This document shows positions 42,391 to 51,039 of a DNA stretch of 64,000 nucleotides, in pieces (position 1 is the first letter of the stretch; every line of letters starts with the position of its first letter). The stretch comes from an uncultured Collinsella sp. GTDB lineage: Bacteria; Actinomycetota; Coriobacteriia; Coriobacteriales; Coriobacteriaceae. Both the position numbers and the translations under genes were made by a program. The stretch is taken from positions 9,667-73,666 of the forward strand of contig CATYZI010000008.1 of NCBI GenBank assembly GCA_958415625.1. Direction: 5' to 3'. A model generated the notes under the pieces. The model did no database searches. It was not told the origin of the DNA and worked only from the letters and a program-made list of their open reading frames with translations.

Positions 42391-42433
42391 TCATGTGCGG
42401 GTTTTGTCTTTTTGTCTGCGTAAAAAATTGTTC

Positions 42434-42461
42434 TTGCAGCAGAAACCCGCGCGTGTATACT
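42434..42461 (+). promoter_or_regulatory. Promoter of rplS
   Basis: TTGCAG (42434-42439), a 16-base spacer and TATACT (42456-42461). The leader carries two overlapping small stems (see the findings). Confidence 0.7.
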
Positions 42462-42530
42462 CGAATACGTTTGTTCAACTACGTGCCGGCCAAGGTGGTA
42501 CGGCACCTCTAGAAGAGTAAGGAATTGCAC

Positions 42531-42872
42531 ATGGATTACATCCGCGCAATCGAGCGTCAGCAGATCCGCGAGGACATTCCTCAGGTTCGCGTCGCCGACA
42601 ACGTCAAGGTTCATTACCGCATTAAGGAAGGCGACCGCGAGCGCATCCAGGTCTTCCAGGGCGACGTCATCCGCATGGCCGGCGCCGGTGCCCGCGAGAC
42701 CTTCACCGTCCGCAAGATGTCCTTCGGTGTCGGTGTTGAGCGTACCTTCCCGCTTCACAGCCCCAAGATCGCCAAGCTCGAGGTCGTTCGCCATGGTCGC
42801 GTCCGTCGCGCCAAGCTGTACTACCTCCGCGACAAGGTGGGCAAGGCTGCTCGCATCCCCGAGAAGCGCTAA
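42531..42872 (+). CDS. rplS: 50S ribosomal protein L19
   Basis: A 113-residue L19. It has IRAIERQQIREDIPQVRVADNVKVHYRIKEGDRERIQVFQGDVI and the end KVRRAKLYYLRD-like VRRAKLYYLRDKVGKAARI. ATG 42531 was preferred over TTG 42525 because AAGGA lies 7 bases before it. L19 bridges the subunits near 16S h14. Here it is monocistronic with its own promoter and terminator, away from rimM-trmD. Confidence 0.97.
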   Translation: MDYIRAIERQQIREDIPQVRVADNVKVHYRIKEGDRERIQVFQGDVIRMAGAGARETFTVRKMSFGVGVERTFPLHSPKIAKLEVVRHGRVRRAKLYYLRDKVGKAARIPEKR

Positions 42873-42906
42873 GAAGATCGCAGCGTCTGTCCACTCGTTT
42901 GGACAC

Positions 42907-42937
42907 AAGGGTCACCTTCGGGTGGCCCTTCTTTTTA
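42907..42937 (+). terminator. Intrinsic terminator of rplS
   Basis: AAGGGTCACC and GGTGGCCCTT form a 10-bp stem (one wobble) with TTCG tetraloop, followed by CTTTTTAT. Confidence 0.92.
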
Positions 42938-42965
42938 TCTGATTTGCATGCAAGGAGGGCCTGGT

Positions 42966-43754
42966 ATGGCCAACATGACGAGCTCGGTTTCGGCATCGCA
43001 GGTTGCCGGTGAGTTGGCGAGCGCTACGTTTGAGGAGATTCCCGCCCTCGTAGAGCATTATCGCGAGGACCCGCGCCAGCAGGTGATCAAGGCTTGTGAG
43101 CGCGCCCTCAAACGCCATGCCAAAGAGCTTGCCGAGCGCGAGCGCGTCAATGACATGTACGAGCTTATGCATGAGCTTGGCGGCGATGGGGTGGTCGTTG
43201 GTGTCGACGAGGTGGGTCGCGGATCGGTGGCCGGCCCTTTGACGGTATGCGCCGTCTGTCTTCCTATGGAGCCGCGCGTCTGGGGTATCAACGATTCCAA
43301 AAAGCTCACGCCCGCGCGCCGCGAGTTGCTCTCAGTGAAGATTGCCGAGGTGGCGACGGCGATCGGTTTTTGCCATATCGCGCCGAAGGATATCGATGAG
43401 ATGGGCATGGCCCGTGCTATCCGTGCCGCCGTTGCGGGCGCCGTGGCTGATACGGGACTTGAACCCGACTGCGTCCTCATGGATGGCAACCCCTTGGGCG
43501 CCGTTCCTAACGAGCGCGATGTGGTGAAGGGCGATGCCAAAATCGCCTGCATCGCCGCGGCGTCCATCATGGCCAAGGTCACGCGTGACGAGATGATGGT
43601 CGAGTACGACGCCGAGTACCCCGAGTACCATCTGGCCGAGTCGAAGGGCTATGCGAGCCCCGAGCACATCGAGGCCATTCGCAAACATGGACTTTGTCCG
43701 CTGCACCGCGTGAGCTTTTGCGGAAACTTTCTGCAGACTGAGCGCCTTTTCTAG
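42966..43754 (+). CDS. rnhB: Ribonuclease HII
   Basis: Cleaves RNA in RNA-DNA hybrids and removes misincorporated ribonucleotides. The 262-residue protein has an N-terminal helical region (about 1-75) as in Bacillus RNase HII. The catalytic acidic residues lie in GVDEVGRGSVAGPLTV and VLMDGNPLG, with AASIMAKVTRDEMM and ESKGYASPEHIEAIRKHG completing the fold. ATG 42966 follows GGAGG by 8 bases; an ATG at 42948 lies ahead of that site. It is followed by a terminator. Confidence 0.95.
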   Translation: MANMTSSVSASQVAGELASATFEEIPALVEHYREDPRQQVIKACERALKRHAKELAERERVNDMYELMHELGGDGVVVGVDEVGRGSVAGPLTVCAVCLPMEPRVWGINDSKKLTPARRELLSVKIAEVATAIGFCHIAPKDIDEMGMARAIRAAVAGAVADTGLEPDCVLMDGNPLGAVPNERDVVKGDAKIACIAAASIMAKVTRDEMMVEYDAEYPEYHLAESKGYASPEHIEAIRKHGLCPLHRVSFCGNFLQTERLF

Positions 43755-43803
43755 GTCAATTGTGGAGACAGGGACCTCTGGGGTTTTATAAACCTGCTGG
43801 TAG

Positions 43804-43845
43804 CGGGCCGTATGCAACACCATTGCTGCGTACGGCCCGTTTTTT
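43804..43845 (+). terminator. Intrinsic terminator of rnhB
   Basis: CGGGCCGTA and TACGGCCCG form a perfect 9-bp stem with an 18-base loop that can fold further, followed by TTTTTT. Confidence 0.88.
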
Positions 43846-43943
43846 GACGGCATTTGGTCAGCTTTTGGTTTGCTTCCGGTACTTACCCGCATGAAAGGTG
43901 CTCTCATCATCGGGGCAATGCAGTGTGCGGGAAAGGAGACCCC

Positions 43944-44429
43944 ATGAGTGCCGCAAGCAAAAAGAGTAAGACGCAGCAGCTCAAGGAGTGTTGGGAAAAC
44001 GGCAAGCTCGACTGCGGGGCGATGACGCCCGAGTTTATCAAGGGACTCAGTCCTCGCGAGCTGGGCATGCTGGGCGAGCTGATCACCATCGACTACTTTA
44101 ACGAGCGCGGCTACACCTTGCTGGAGCAGGGTTATCGTTGCACCGAGGGCGAGGCCGACCTGGTGCTGCTCGATGAGCTCGACGATGTCGTGGTGATGGC
44201 CGAGGTCAAGACCAGACGCGTTGCGCTGGATTGCAGCACGCGGGTCTTTCCCGAGGAGGCCGTGGACGCCCAAAAGCAACGTCGCTACCGCCGCATCGCA
44301 AGTTGCTATCTCATGGAGCATTATCCGCTCAAGGCGATTCGCTTCGATGCCGTGGGCGTTACCATTCGCGGCGGGCATATCGCCGAGATCGAGCACCAGT
44401 ACAACGCGTTCGATTGGCAGGTGTCGTGA
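43944..44429 (+). CDS. yraN: UPF0102 (YraN) nuclease-like protein
   Basis: A 161-residue protein with a restriction-endonuclease-like core: LGELITIDYFNERGYTLLEQ, the acidic GEADLVLLD and AEVKTRR, matching the E...D...ExK pattern. The family's physiological role is not settled. An N-terminal region of about 45 residues (KTQQLKECWENGKLD...SPRELG) extends beyond the usual 115-125. ATG 43944 has AAAGGAG upstream. Its stop overlaps the comM start (TGATG), placing it first in the yraN-comM-dprA-trmFO-xer operon. Confidence 0.9.
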   Translation: MSAASKKSKTQQLKECWENGKLDCGAMTPEFIKGLSPRELGMLGELITIDYFNERGYTLLEQGYRCTEGEADLVLLDELDDVVVMAEVKTRRVALDCSTRVFPEEAVDAQKQRRYRRIASCYLMEHYPLKAIRFDAVGVTIRGGHIAEIEHQYNAFDWQVS

Positions 44430-45952
44430 TGGCGTTCGAGACGTTTGCCGTTCACGCGGCCTGCATCCGCGGCGTCGAGGCGATTCCCGTCACGGTCGAG
44501 GTCTCGCTTGCCGGCGGCGTTCCGGGCATCCAGATGCTCGGCATACCGAGTATGGAGGTGATGGAGTCGCGCGGTCGTATTCGCTGCGCGATGCGCTCCG
44601 CCGGGTTCGAGATCCCGCGCTCGGGCATTACGGTCAATCTGGCGCCCGGCGATATCCGCAAGACCGGTAGCGGCTTTGATCTGCCCATCGCCATCGCGGT
44701 ATTGGCGGCCGATGGGCAGATTCCCCGCGACAACCTCGATCGTTGTCTTATCGCTGGTGAGCTTGGCTTGGACGGTACGGTGCTTCCTGTCAAGGGCGAG
44801 GTGGCGTTTCAGTTATTGGCGCGTGATTTGGGGCTGTCCTTTATCGCCGGCAGGTCAGACCAGCATGTGCCACTCGCGGGCGTGGATTGCGGATTCATCG
44901 ATCATTTGTCTCAGCTTGCCCATGGCATGGGCGATGCCGCGCGGCACTACTTGGATTCTGAAGTGCTCGAGGCGACCTTTGAGCCTGAGCTCGACTATGC
45001 CGACGTGCTGGGGCAGGAAGTCGCTAAACGCGGCATGGCGCTTGCGGCGGCAGGAGAACTCGGCTTGCTCATGATCGGGTCTCCGGGATCGGGCAAGACG
45101 ATGCTCGCACGCCGTATGACCGGCATCCTGCCCGAGCTTTCCGTTGAGGATCAGCAGGAGGCACTGTGCATCCATTCGGTTTTGGGTGAGAACATTGATG
45201 GCTTGTTGGCGGGGCACCGCCCCTTCCGCAGTCCCCACCACAGTATTTCGACCGCAGGCCTTATCGGCGGCGGGCGCCCGGTGCACCCGGGTGAGATCAG
45301 CCTTGCTCATGGCGGCGTGCTCTTTTTGGACGAGCTTGCCGAGTTTCCCACTGGCGTGCTGCAGACGCTGCGTCAGCCCATCGAGCGCGGCTACGTGAGG
45401 ATCGTACGCGTCGACGGGGCTTTTACCTTCCCGTCGCGCTTTCAGCTGCTGGCTGCGAGCAATCCCTGCCCCTGCGGCTTTTTGGGCGATCGCGAGGTGC
45501 CGTGTCGCTGCTCGGCGGCGATGGTCGAGCGCTATCGGTCTAAACTGCGCGGTCCTTTGGCCGACCGTATCGACATGATGATCGATGTGACCCGTCCCGA
45601 CCCTCAAGTGATTATCGAGGGTGCGGAGGGCATGTCGTCGGCCGAGTTACGTGACTACGTTGTGCGCGGTCGCGCCTTTCGCGCTTGGCGCGAATCCCGC
45701 ATGGACGATGCGGATGCCGAGGCCGAGGATGACGAGACACGGTCCATTGACGGCGTCGTTTCGACCTTTGAGCTCGATGATGCGGCGGAGAAGTGTGTGC
45801 TCGGCCTGTCGAAGCGCACGCATCTCACAGGGCGTGGCATCGTGCGCCTTGTTCGCATTGCGCGCACGATCGCAGATGTCGCCGAGAGCGAGCAGGTGAC
45901 GCAGGACCACGTGCTCGAGGCGGCGATGTACCAGGGAAGGAGGGACCAATGA
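44429..45952 (+). CDS. comM: YifB/ComM-family Mg-chelatase-like AAA+ ATPase
   Basis: A 507-residue AAA+ helicase-like protein related to ComM, which promotes branch migration during natural transformation. The N-terminal ChlI-like domain includes VEVSLAGGVPGIQMLGIPSMEVMESRGRIRCAMRSAGF and LDGTVLPVKG. Walker A is GSPGSGKT with K223, Walker B is GGVLFLDELAEFP, and the FRSPHHSISTAGLIGGG and ASNPCPCGFLG segments are diagnostic. It overlaps yraN by 1 base and dprA by 1-4 bases. Whether this organism is transformable is unknown. Confidence 0.94.
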   Translation: MAFETFAVHAACIRGVEAIPVTVEVSLAGGVPGIQMLGIPSMEVMESRGRIRCAMRSAGFEIPRSGITVNLAPGDIRKTGSGFDLPIAIAVLAADGQIPRDNLDRCLIAGELGLDGTVLPVKGEVAFQLLARDLGLSFIAGRSDQHVPLAGVDCGFIDHLSQLAHGMGDAARHYLDSEVLEATFEPELDYADVLGQEVAKRGMALAAAGELGLLMIGSPGSGKTMLARRMTGILPELSVEDQQEALCIHSVLGENIDGLLAGHRPFRSPHHSISTAGLIGGGRPVHPGEISLAHGGVLFLDELAEFPTGVLQTLRQPIERGYVRIVRVDGAFTFPSRFQLLAASNPCPCGFLGDREVPCRCSAAMVERYRSKLRGPLADRIDMMIDVTRPDPQVIIEGAEGMSSAELRDYVVRGRAFRAWRESRMDDADAEAEDDETRSIDGVVSTFELDDAAEKCVLGLSKRTHLTGRGIVRLVRIARTIADVAESEQVTQDHVLEAAMYQGRRDQ

Positions 45953-46884
45953 TGGCCGAGGGGACCTTCGAGCTGCATCCAGGTGACGCGTTGTATCCCG
46001 AGACCGTTTTGGAGCTTTCCGATGTACCCCAGACGCTCTATGTGCGCGGCAACCCCGAAGTGCTTTCGACGCCCGCGCTCTCCATCATCGGCGCGCGCAA
46101 AGCCTCGCCGTATGGTCTTGCCGTGGCAGAGCTTGCGGCAAAGGTGGCGATCGAGGCGGGCGTGACGGTAGTTTCGGGCGGCGCGGTCGGTTGTGACCAG
46201 GCTTCGGGTTGGGCTGCGGTCAACGCTGGCGGCAAACACGTCGTGGTGCTGGGGACGGGCGCCGACGTGGTCTATCCGCGCTCGAGCGCTGGCCTCATCA
46301 CGCGCACGCTCGATACGGGTGGCGCGGTCGTGTCGATCTCTCCGTGGGGCATGGGTCCGCGCAAGTTTGCCTTTCCGCGCCGCAATCGCGTGATCGCGGC
46401 CCTGTCGCAAGCCCTCTTTGTATCCGAGGCGGGTATGCCTTCCGGGACGTTTTCTACAGCCGAGACTGCTATGGATTTGGGGCGAGAACTTCTTGCTGTG
46501 CCGGGGTCGATCCTATCGCCCGAGTCGCGTGGCACGAATTACCTCATTGCGAACGGTGCCTGCTGCATCATCGACGAGGAATCTATCGAGATGGCTATCT
46601 CACGCATCTACGGCACCCTGCGCTACTCGCGCCCCGATGCTCCCGGCATTGCCGACCTGGATCAAACACAGCAGACCGTGATGCATGCGCTCATCGCCTC
46701 TCCGCTCAAAGTCGACGACATCGCGGCGCTCGTCTCGCTCGATGCCGTCGGCGTACTCAAACTCCTGGGTTCGCTTGAGTTCGAGGGTCTTATCGAGCGC
46801 ATGATGGATGGAAGGTATGCGCCCTCCAAGTTTGCCCTTCACGCCCAGACACCCTTCGGTCACAATGGAAAACGTGTCAATTAG
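45952..46884 (+). CDS. dprA: DNA-processing protein DprA
   Basis: Loads RecA on incoming single-stranded DNA in transformation. The 310-residue protein has the Rossmann-like core with ALSIIGARKASPYGLAVAEL, VSGGAVGCDQASGWAAVNAGGKHVVVLGTG, FPRRNRVIAALSQALFVSEAGMPSG and VPGSILSPESRGTNYLIANGA. A C-terminal winged-helix-like region (QQTVMHALIASPLKVDDIAAL) is present, and no N-terminal SAM domain is seen. ATG 45952 lies 7-8 bases after GGAGGG; ATG 45949 overlaps the comM stop and is an alternative. Confidence 0.93.
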   Translation: MAEGTFELHPGDALYPETVLELSDVPQTLYVRGNPEVLSTPALSIIGARKASPYGLAVAELAAKVAIEAGVTVVSGGAVGCDQASGWAAVNAGGKHVVVLGTGADVVYPRSSAGLITRTLDTGGAVVSISPWGMGPRKFAFPRRNRVIAALSQALFVSEAGMPSGTFSTAETAMDLGRELLAVPGSILSPESRGTNYLIANGACCIIDEESIEMAISRIYGTLRYSRPDAPGIADLDQTQQTVMHALIASPLKVDDIAALVSLDAVGVLKLLGSLEFEGLIERMMDGRYAPSKFALHAQTPFGHNGKRVN

Positions 46885-46898
46885 AAAGGTGTTTGCAG

Positions 46899-48236
46899 AT
46901 GCAGTTCGATCAGGTGACAGTTATCGGTGGCGGTCTGGCGGGTTCGGAGTGCGCGATCCAGCTGGCAGATCGCGGGTTTGCCGTAAAGCTGTGCGAGATG
47001 CGCCCCCAGGTGAGCTCCCCGGCCCACCATACCGATCACCTGGCAGAGCTCGTCTGCTCCAATTCGTTTAAGTCGACCCGTCCGGATTCCGCGGCTGGTT
47101 TGCTGAAGGCCGAGCTTGAGCGCATGGGTTCAGTTCTGCTCGATTGCGCCCATCGCGCGGCTGTTCCCGCCGGTGGCGCCTTGGCAGTCGACCGCGTCAA
47201 GTTTTCCGAGCTTGTCGAGGCCGAAGTTGCCGCTCGTCCCAATATCGAGGTCGTGCACGGCGAGGTCACGCAGATTCCCGAGGGCCACGTGGTCATTGCC
47301 GCGGGCCCGCTGTGTTCACCTGCGCTGAGCGAAGAGGTCATGAAGCTCGTCGGTGGCGACGCCCTTGCGTTCTTCGATGCCGCGGCGCCGATCGTCGATG
47401 CCTCCACGCTCGATATGGACGTGCTGTTCTCGCAGTCGCGCTACGAGGAGCAGGGGAGCGGCGACTATCTCAACGCTCCGCTCAACAAGGAGGAGTACGA
47501 GGCCTTTATCGAGGCGCTTACCACGGCCGACCGCGTGGTGCTCAAAGACTTTGAGGGCGGCGATCTGTTCCAGGCCTGCCAGCCCGCCGAGGAAGTTGCG
47601 CGTACCGGCAAGGACGCCATTCGCTTTGGCGCCATGAAGCCCGTCGGCCTCACCGACCCGCGTACCGGACGTCGCCCTTGGGCGGCGATTCAGCTGCGTG
47701 CCGAGAACAAGGAGAAGACCGCCTATAACCTGGTGGGCTTCCAGACCAACCTGACCTTTGGCGAGCAGAAGCGCGTCTTCCATATGGTGCCGGGCCTGGA
47801 GAACGCTGAGTTCTTCCGCTACGGTGTCATGCACCGCAATACCTTTGTCGACGCCCCGCACGTGCTCGATGACACCTTTGCCGTGCCCGGTACCGGCGTG
47901 CGCCTGGCCGGTCAGATCACCGGCACCGAGGGGTACATGGAAGCCGTGGCGACAGGTCTGCTCGCGGCGCTCAACACCTATGCCGAGGCTATCGGTGCCG
48001 CGGGCGTCGAGTTGCCACGTGTGGGCGCCCTGGGTGCGCTCGTGGGTTATGCGACCGATCCTGCCACCGTGGGCTATCAGCCTATGCATGTCAACTTTGG
48101 CCTGGTGCCGCCACTCGAGGATGGTAAGCGCCGCAGCAAGCGCGACCGCTACCAGGCCTATGCGGACCGTGCGCTCGAGGCCCTTGATGCCTATCTGGCC
48201 ACTCGTCCTGATCTGTTTGGAGGCGACCGGTCATAG
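46899..48236 (+). CDS. trmFO: Methylenetetrahydrofolate-tRNA-(uracil-5-)-methyltransferase TrmFO
   Basis: Forms m5U54 in the T loop using methylene-THF and FADH2. The 445-residue protein begins VTVIGGGLAGSECAIQLADRG (FAD-binding), with CSNSFKSTRPDSAAGLLKAEL and FQTNLTFGEQKRVFHMVPGLENAEFFRYGVMHRNTF as further signatures. ATG 46899 follows AAAGGTG by 8 bases; TTG 46893 is the alternative. In many Gram-positives topA stands between dprA and trmFO; it is absent here. The stop TAG overlaps the region where the recombinase must begin. Confidence 0.94.
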   Translation: MQFDQVTVIGGGLAGSECAIQLADRGFAVKLCEMRPQVSSPAHHTDHLAELVCSNSFKSTRPDSAAGLLKAELERMGSVLLDCAHRAAVPAGGALAVDRVKFSELVEAEVAARPNIEVVHGEVTQIPEGHVVIAAGPLCSPALSEEVMKLVGGDALAFFDAAAPIVDASTLDMDVLFSQSRYEEQGSGDYLNAPLNKEEYEAFIEALTTADRVVLKDFEGGDLFQACQPAEEVARTGKDAIRFGAMKPVGLTDPRTGRRPWAAIQLRAENKEKTAYNLVGFQTNLTFGEQKRVFHMVPGLENAEFFRYGVMHRNTFVDAPHVLDDTFAVPGTGVRLAGQITGTEGYMEAVATGLLAALNTYAEAIGAAGVELPRVGALGALVGYATDPATVGYQPMHVNFGLVPPLEDGKRRSKRDRYQAYADRALEALDAYLATRPDLFGGDRS

Positions 48237-49153
48237 CCTTTGACCTGTACGACACCGTCGACTCGTTTATCGCCTATATCTCACGTGTCGAGGGACTTTC
48301 TCCCAACACGGTGACGGCCTATGGTTCGAGGCTGGAGCGCTTTGCTGCCTGGTGCGAGCGCGAGGATATAGATGCTTTCGCTGCCGACGTGCGCACCATT
48401 CGTCGCTATCTTGCCGAGCTTTCGCGTGAGCAGGTGGCTCCCCGAACGCTTGCGGCGCATCTGTCGGCTATCCGATCGCTCTATCGATGGATGGCTGCCG
48501 AGGGGGTCGTGGAGGGCGATGTGGTCTCGGCAATTTCCTCGCCCAAGCTCCCGCGCGATCTACCCGGTGTGCTGACGACCCAACAGGTGGAGGCGCTGCT
48601 CAAGACGCCTGATACCTCAACACCCGCGGGACTGCGCGATGCGGCGATGCTCGAGCTGCTCTATGCCTCGGGCGCCCGTATCTCTGAGCTCGCAGCACTC
48701 AATGTGGAGTTCATTGCGTGGTCCGAACGCACGCTGCGCCTGTGGGGCAAGGGGAGCAAAGAACGTATCGTCCCTCTGTATCGTCGTGCGCTCGAGGCGA
48801 CGCGTCTCTATATTGAGGAGGGGAGGCCGGAGTTGCTCGCTCAGGCAAAGCGTCGTGACCCCGTTACCGGGCCGCATCCGCTGCTTATATCGGCGCGCGG
48901 TAATCGCATGAGTGCCGCCATGCTCAGGCGGCGGTTTCATACGCTGGCGACGCTCGCCGGCATGCCTGCCGACATCGCCCCGCATGCGATGCGCCATACC
49001 TTTGCGACCGACTTGCTCGAGGGCGGTGCGGACCTGCGCTCGGTTCAAGAGCTGCTGGGCCATGCGAGCCTGTCCACGACGCAGATCTACACGCATCTCA
49101 CACCCGATCGGCTTAAGCGGGCTGTGGCTCAAGCCCATCCCCGCGGCGAATAG
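48233..49153 (+). CDS. xerD: Tyrosine recombinase, XerC/XerD type, with unusual start
   Basis: A site-specific recombinase of chromosome dimer resolution. The catalytic residues are present: Arg in YASGARISELAAL, Lys in LWGKGSKERIVPL, HxxR in HAMRHTFATDLLEGG, His in LLGHASLSTTQ and Tyr in IYTHLTPDR. The conserved N-terminal core-binding sequence FDLYDTVDSFIAYISRVEGLSPNTVTAYGSR extends upstream of the first canonical in-frame start (GTG 48311). The only plausible site in phase with an RBS is ATA 48233, 9 bases after GGAGG and overlapping the trmFO stop (ATAG). Starting there gives 306 residues, the usual Xer length; starting at GTG would give 280 and lose the first helix. XerC and XerD cannot be told apart. 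Confidence 0.85.
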   Translation: MAFDLYDTVDSFIAYISRVEGLSPNTVTAYGSRLERFAAWCEREDIDAFAADVRTIRRYLAELSREQVAPRTLAAHLSAIRSLYRWMAAEGVVEGDVVSAISSPKLPRDLPGVLTTQQVEALLKTPDTSTPAGLRDAAMLELLYASGARISELAALNVEFIAWSERTLRLWGKGSKERIVPLYRRALEATRLYIEEGRPELLAQAKRRDPVTGPHPLLISARGNRMSAAMLRRRFHTLATLAGMPADIAPHAMRHTFATDLLEGGADLRSVQELLGHASLSTTQIYTHLTPDRLKRAVAQAHPRGE

Positions 49154-49202
49154 TGGCTGGGACGTCCCGCGCCGCACTCAGGTGTGTGGTTTTGATTGCG
49201 GG

Positions 49203-49231
49203 TTGGCAGGAAGAAGCATTCCTGCTATCAT
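49203..49231 (+). promoter_or_regulatory. Promoter of rpsB-tsf
   Basis: TTGGCA (49203-49208), a 17-base spacer and TATCAT (49226-49231). The spacer contains a 7-bp inverted repeat (GCAGGAA/TTCCTGC). The transcript would have a leader of about 135 bases. Confidence 0.75.
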
Positions 49232-49372
49232 TCATCGGGTTGCTTCACGGCAACATGTTTTTATCACACACGCGCGGCTACTTCATACCGTGGTGCCCGG
49301 GCTTTGGTAGCACATGTCCGGGTTGGTTTTGGAGGATGACCCCGCGCGGAGGCAAACCACAGGAGGTTTAAC
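49232..49372 (+). promoter_or_regulatory. Long rpsB 5' leader
   Basis: An untranslated stretch with a GTTGC/GCAAC hairpin (49239-49254) and further GC-rich pairing before AGGAGG. Its length is unusual for this compact genome, and S2 is autoregulated in other bacteria. No known motif was recognised. Confidence 0.4.
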
Positions 49373-50101
49373 ATGGCTACCAAGATTAATATCCGCACCC
49401 TGCTCGAGGCCGGTTGCCACTTCGGTCACCAGACCCGTCGCTGGAACCCCAAGATGAAGCCGTTCATCTTCGGTGAGCGCAACGGCATCTACATCCTCGA
49501 CCTTAAGCAGACCATCCTCGACGCCGACCAGGCCTACACTTTCGTCAAGAACGTCGCCAAGGGTGGCAATGTGCTGTTCGTCGGCACCAAGAAGCAGGCT
49601 CAGGAGGCCGTCAAGAACGCCGCTGAGCGCGCCAACATGCCTTATATCAACCAGCGTTGGCTCGGCGGTATGCTGACCAACTTCGTCACCATCCGCTCCC
49701 GTATCAACCGCATGGAGGAGCTCGAGGCCATGGTCGAGGACGGTCGCATGGCAGTGCTCCCCAAGAAGGAGCAGGCTGTTCTCGGCAAGGAGCTCACCAA
49801 GCTCCAGACCAACCTCGGTGGTGCCCGCGACATGAAGGGTCTGCCCCAGGCTCTCTTCGTCATCGACACCAAGCGCGAGGAGAACGCCATCAAGGAGGCT
49901 CAGCGCCTGAACATCCCCGTCGTCGCTCTGATCGACACCAACTCCGATCCCGACGAGGTCGAGTACGGCATCCCCTGCAACGATGACGCTATCTCTGCTG
50001 TCACCCTTATGTGCGAGCTCATGGCTGACGCCTGCCTCGCTGGCTCCGGCAAGGAGCAGGTCTCCGAGGCCGAGATGGCCGCTGAGCCCAAGGCCGAGTA
50101 A
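49373..50101 (+). CDS. rpsB: 30S ribosomal protein S2
   Basis: A 242-residue S2. It begins INIRTLLEAGCHFGHQTRRWNPKMKPFIFGERNGIYILDL and includes QRWLGGMLTNFVTIRSRI and IPVVALIDTNSDPDEVEYGIPCNDDA, all family hallmarks. AGGAGG lies 6 bases before the ATG. A short Ala/Glu tail follows the core. It binds the 30S platform through S1-independent contacts and is co-transcribed with tsf. Confidence 0.97.
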   Translation: MATKINIRTLLEAGCHFGHQTRRWNPKMKPFIFGERNGIYILDLKQTILDADQAYTFVKNVAKGGNVLFVGTKKQAQEAVKNAAERANMPYINQRWLGGMLTNFVTIRSRINRMEELEAMVEDGRMAVLPKKEQAVLGKELTKLQTNLGGARDMKGLPQALFVIDTKREENAIKEAQRLNIPVVALIDTNSDPDEVEYGIPCNDDAISAVTLMCELMADACLAGSGKEQVSEAEMAAEPKAE

Positions 50102-50146
50102 ATCAGTCTTAGTTAATTCTTTTTCATCTCTTTGAAAGGAACCACA

Positions 50147-51016
50147 ATGGCCCAGATTACCGCCGCTATGGTCAAGCAGCTCCGCGAGATGACCGACTCC
50201 CCGATGATGGAGTGCAAGAAGGCTCTCGTCGAGGCTGACGGCGACATGGACGCCGCTGTCGACGTTCTGCGTAAGAACGGCCTTGCCAAGGCTGCCAAGA
50301 AGGCTGGCCGTGAGACCAACGAGGGCGCTGTCGCCGCGTACGTCTCCGAGGATGGCAAGACCGGCGCTCTGCTCGAGCTCTCCTGCGAGACCGACTTCGT
50401 TGGCTCCAACGCCAAGTTCACCGGCTTTGCTTCCAAGGTCGCTGAGGTTGTCGCTACCACCGAGCCTGCTGACGTCGACGCTCTGCTCGAGAAGCCGATG
50501 GGCGAGGAGACCGTTTCCTCCGAGCTCACCGAGATGATTCACATCATGGGCGAGAACATGAAGATCTCCCGCTTCGCTGCCCGCAAGGCCGAGAACGGCG
50601 CGCTCGCTTCTTACATCCACATGGGTGGTAAGATCGGCGTCCTCGTCGAGTTCGCCTTCGAGAAGGCCGAGACCGCTCAGGCTGAGTCCTTCAAGACCTT
50701 CGCTCACGACGTTGCCCTTCAGGTTGCCGCCGTCGCACCGATTTGCGCCACCCGCGATCAGGTTCCGGCCGAGACCGTCGAGCACGAGAAGCAGATCTAC
50801 ATGGCCCAGGCTGCCGAGTCCGGCAAGCCCGAGGCTATCCAGGAGAAGATGGCTGTTGGTCGTCTGGAGAAGTTCTACAAGCAGTCCGTGCTCACCGAGC
50901 AGGAGTTCATCAAGGACAGCTCCCTCACCATCAAGAAGTACGCTGAGCAGGTCTCCAAGGAGCTCGGCGACACCATTACCGTCGTTGCCTTTGACCGTCT
51001 GGTCCGTGGCGAGTAA
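50147..51016 (+). CDS. tsf: Elongation factor Ts
   Basis: A 289-residue nucleotide exchange factor for EF-Tu. It starts ITAAMVKQLREMTDSPMMECKKAL and has the TDFV(G/A)xN motif in SCETDFVGSNAKFTG. ATG 50147 was preferred over an in-frame TTG at 50132 because AAAGGA precedes it. It follows rpsB by 45 bases and is ended by a strong terminator. Confidence 0.96.
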   Translation: MAQITAAMVKQLREMTDSPMMECKKALVEADGDMDAAVDVLRKNGLAKAAKKAGRETNEGAVAAYVSEDGKTGALLELSCETDFVGSNAKFTGFASKVAEVVATTEPADVDALLEKPMGEETVSSELTEMIHIMGENMKISRFAARKAENGALASYIHMGGKIGVLVEFAFEKAETAQAESFKTFAHDVALQVAAVAPICATRDQVPAETVEHEKQIYMAQAAESGKPEAIQEKMAVGRLEKFYKQSVLTEQEFIKDSSLTIKKYAEQVSKELGDTITVVAFDRLVRGE

Positions 51017-51039
51017 ATAAGCTCTTGTAGCTGGTAATG

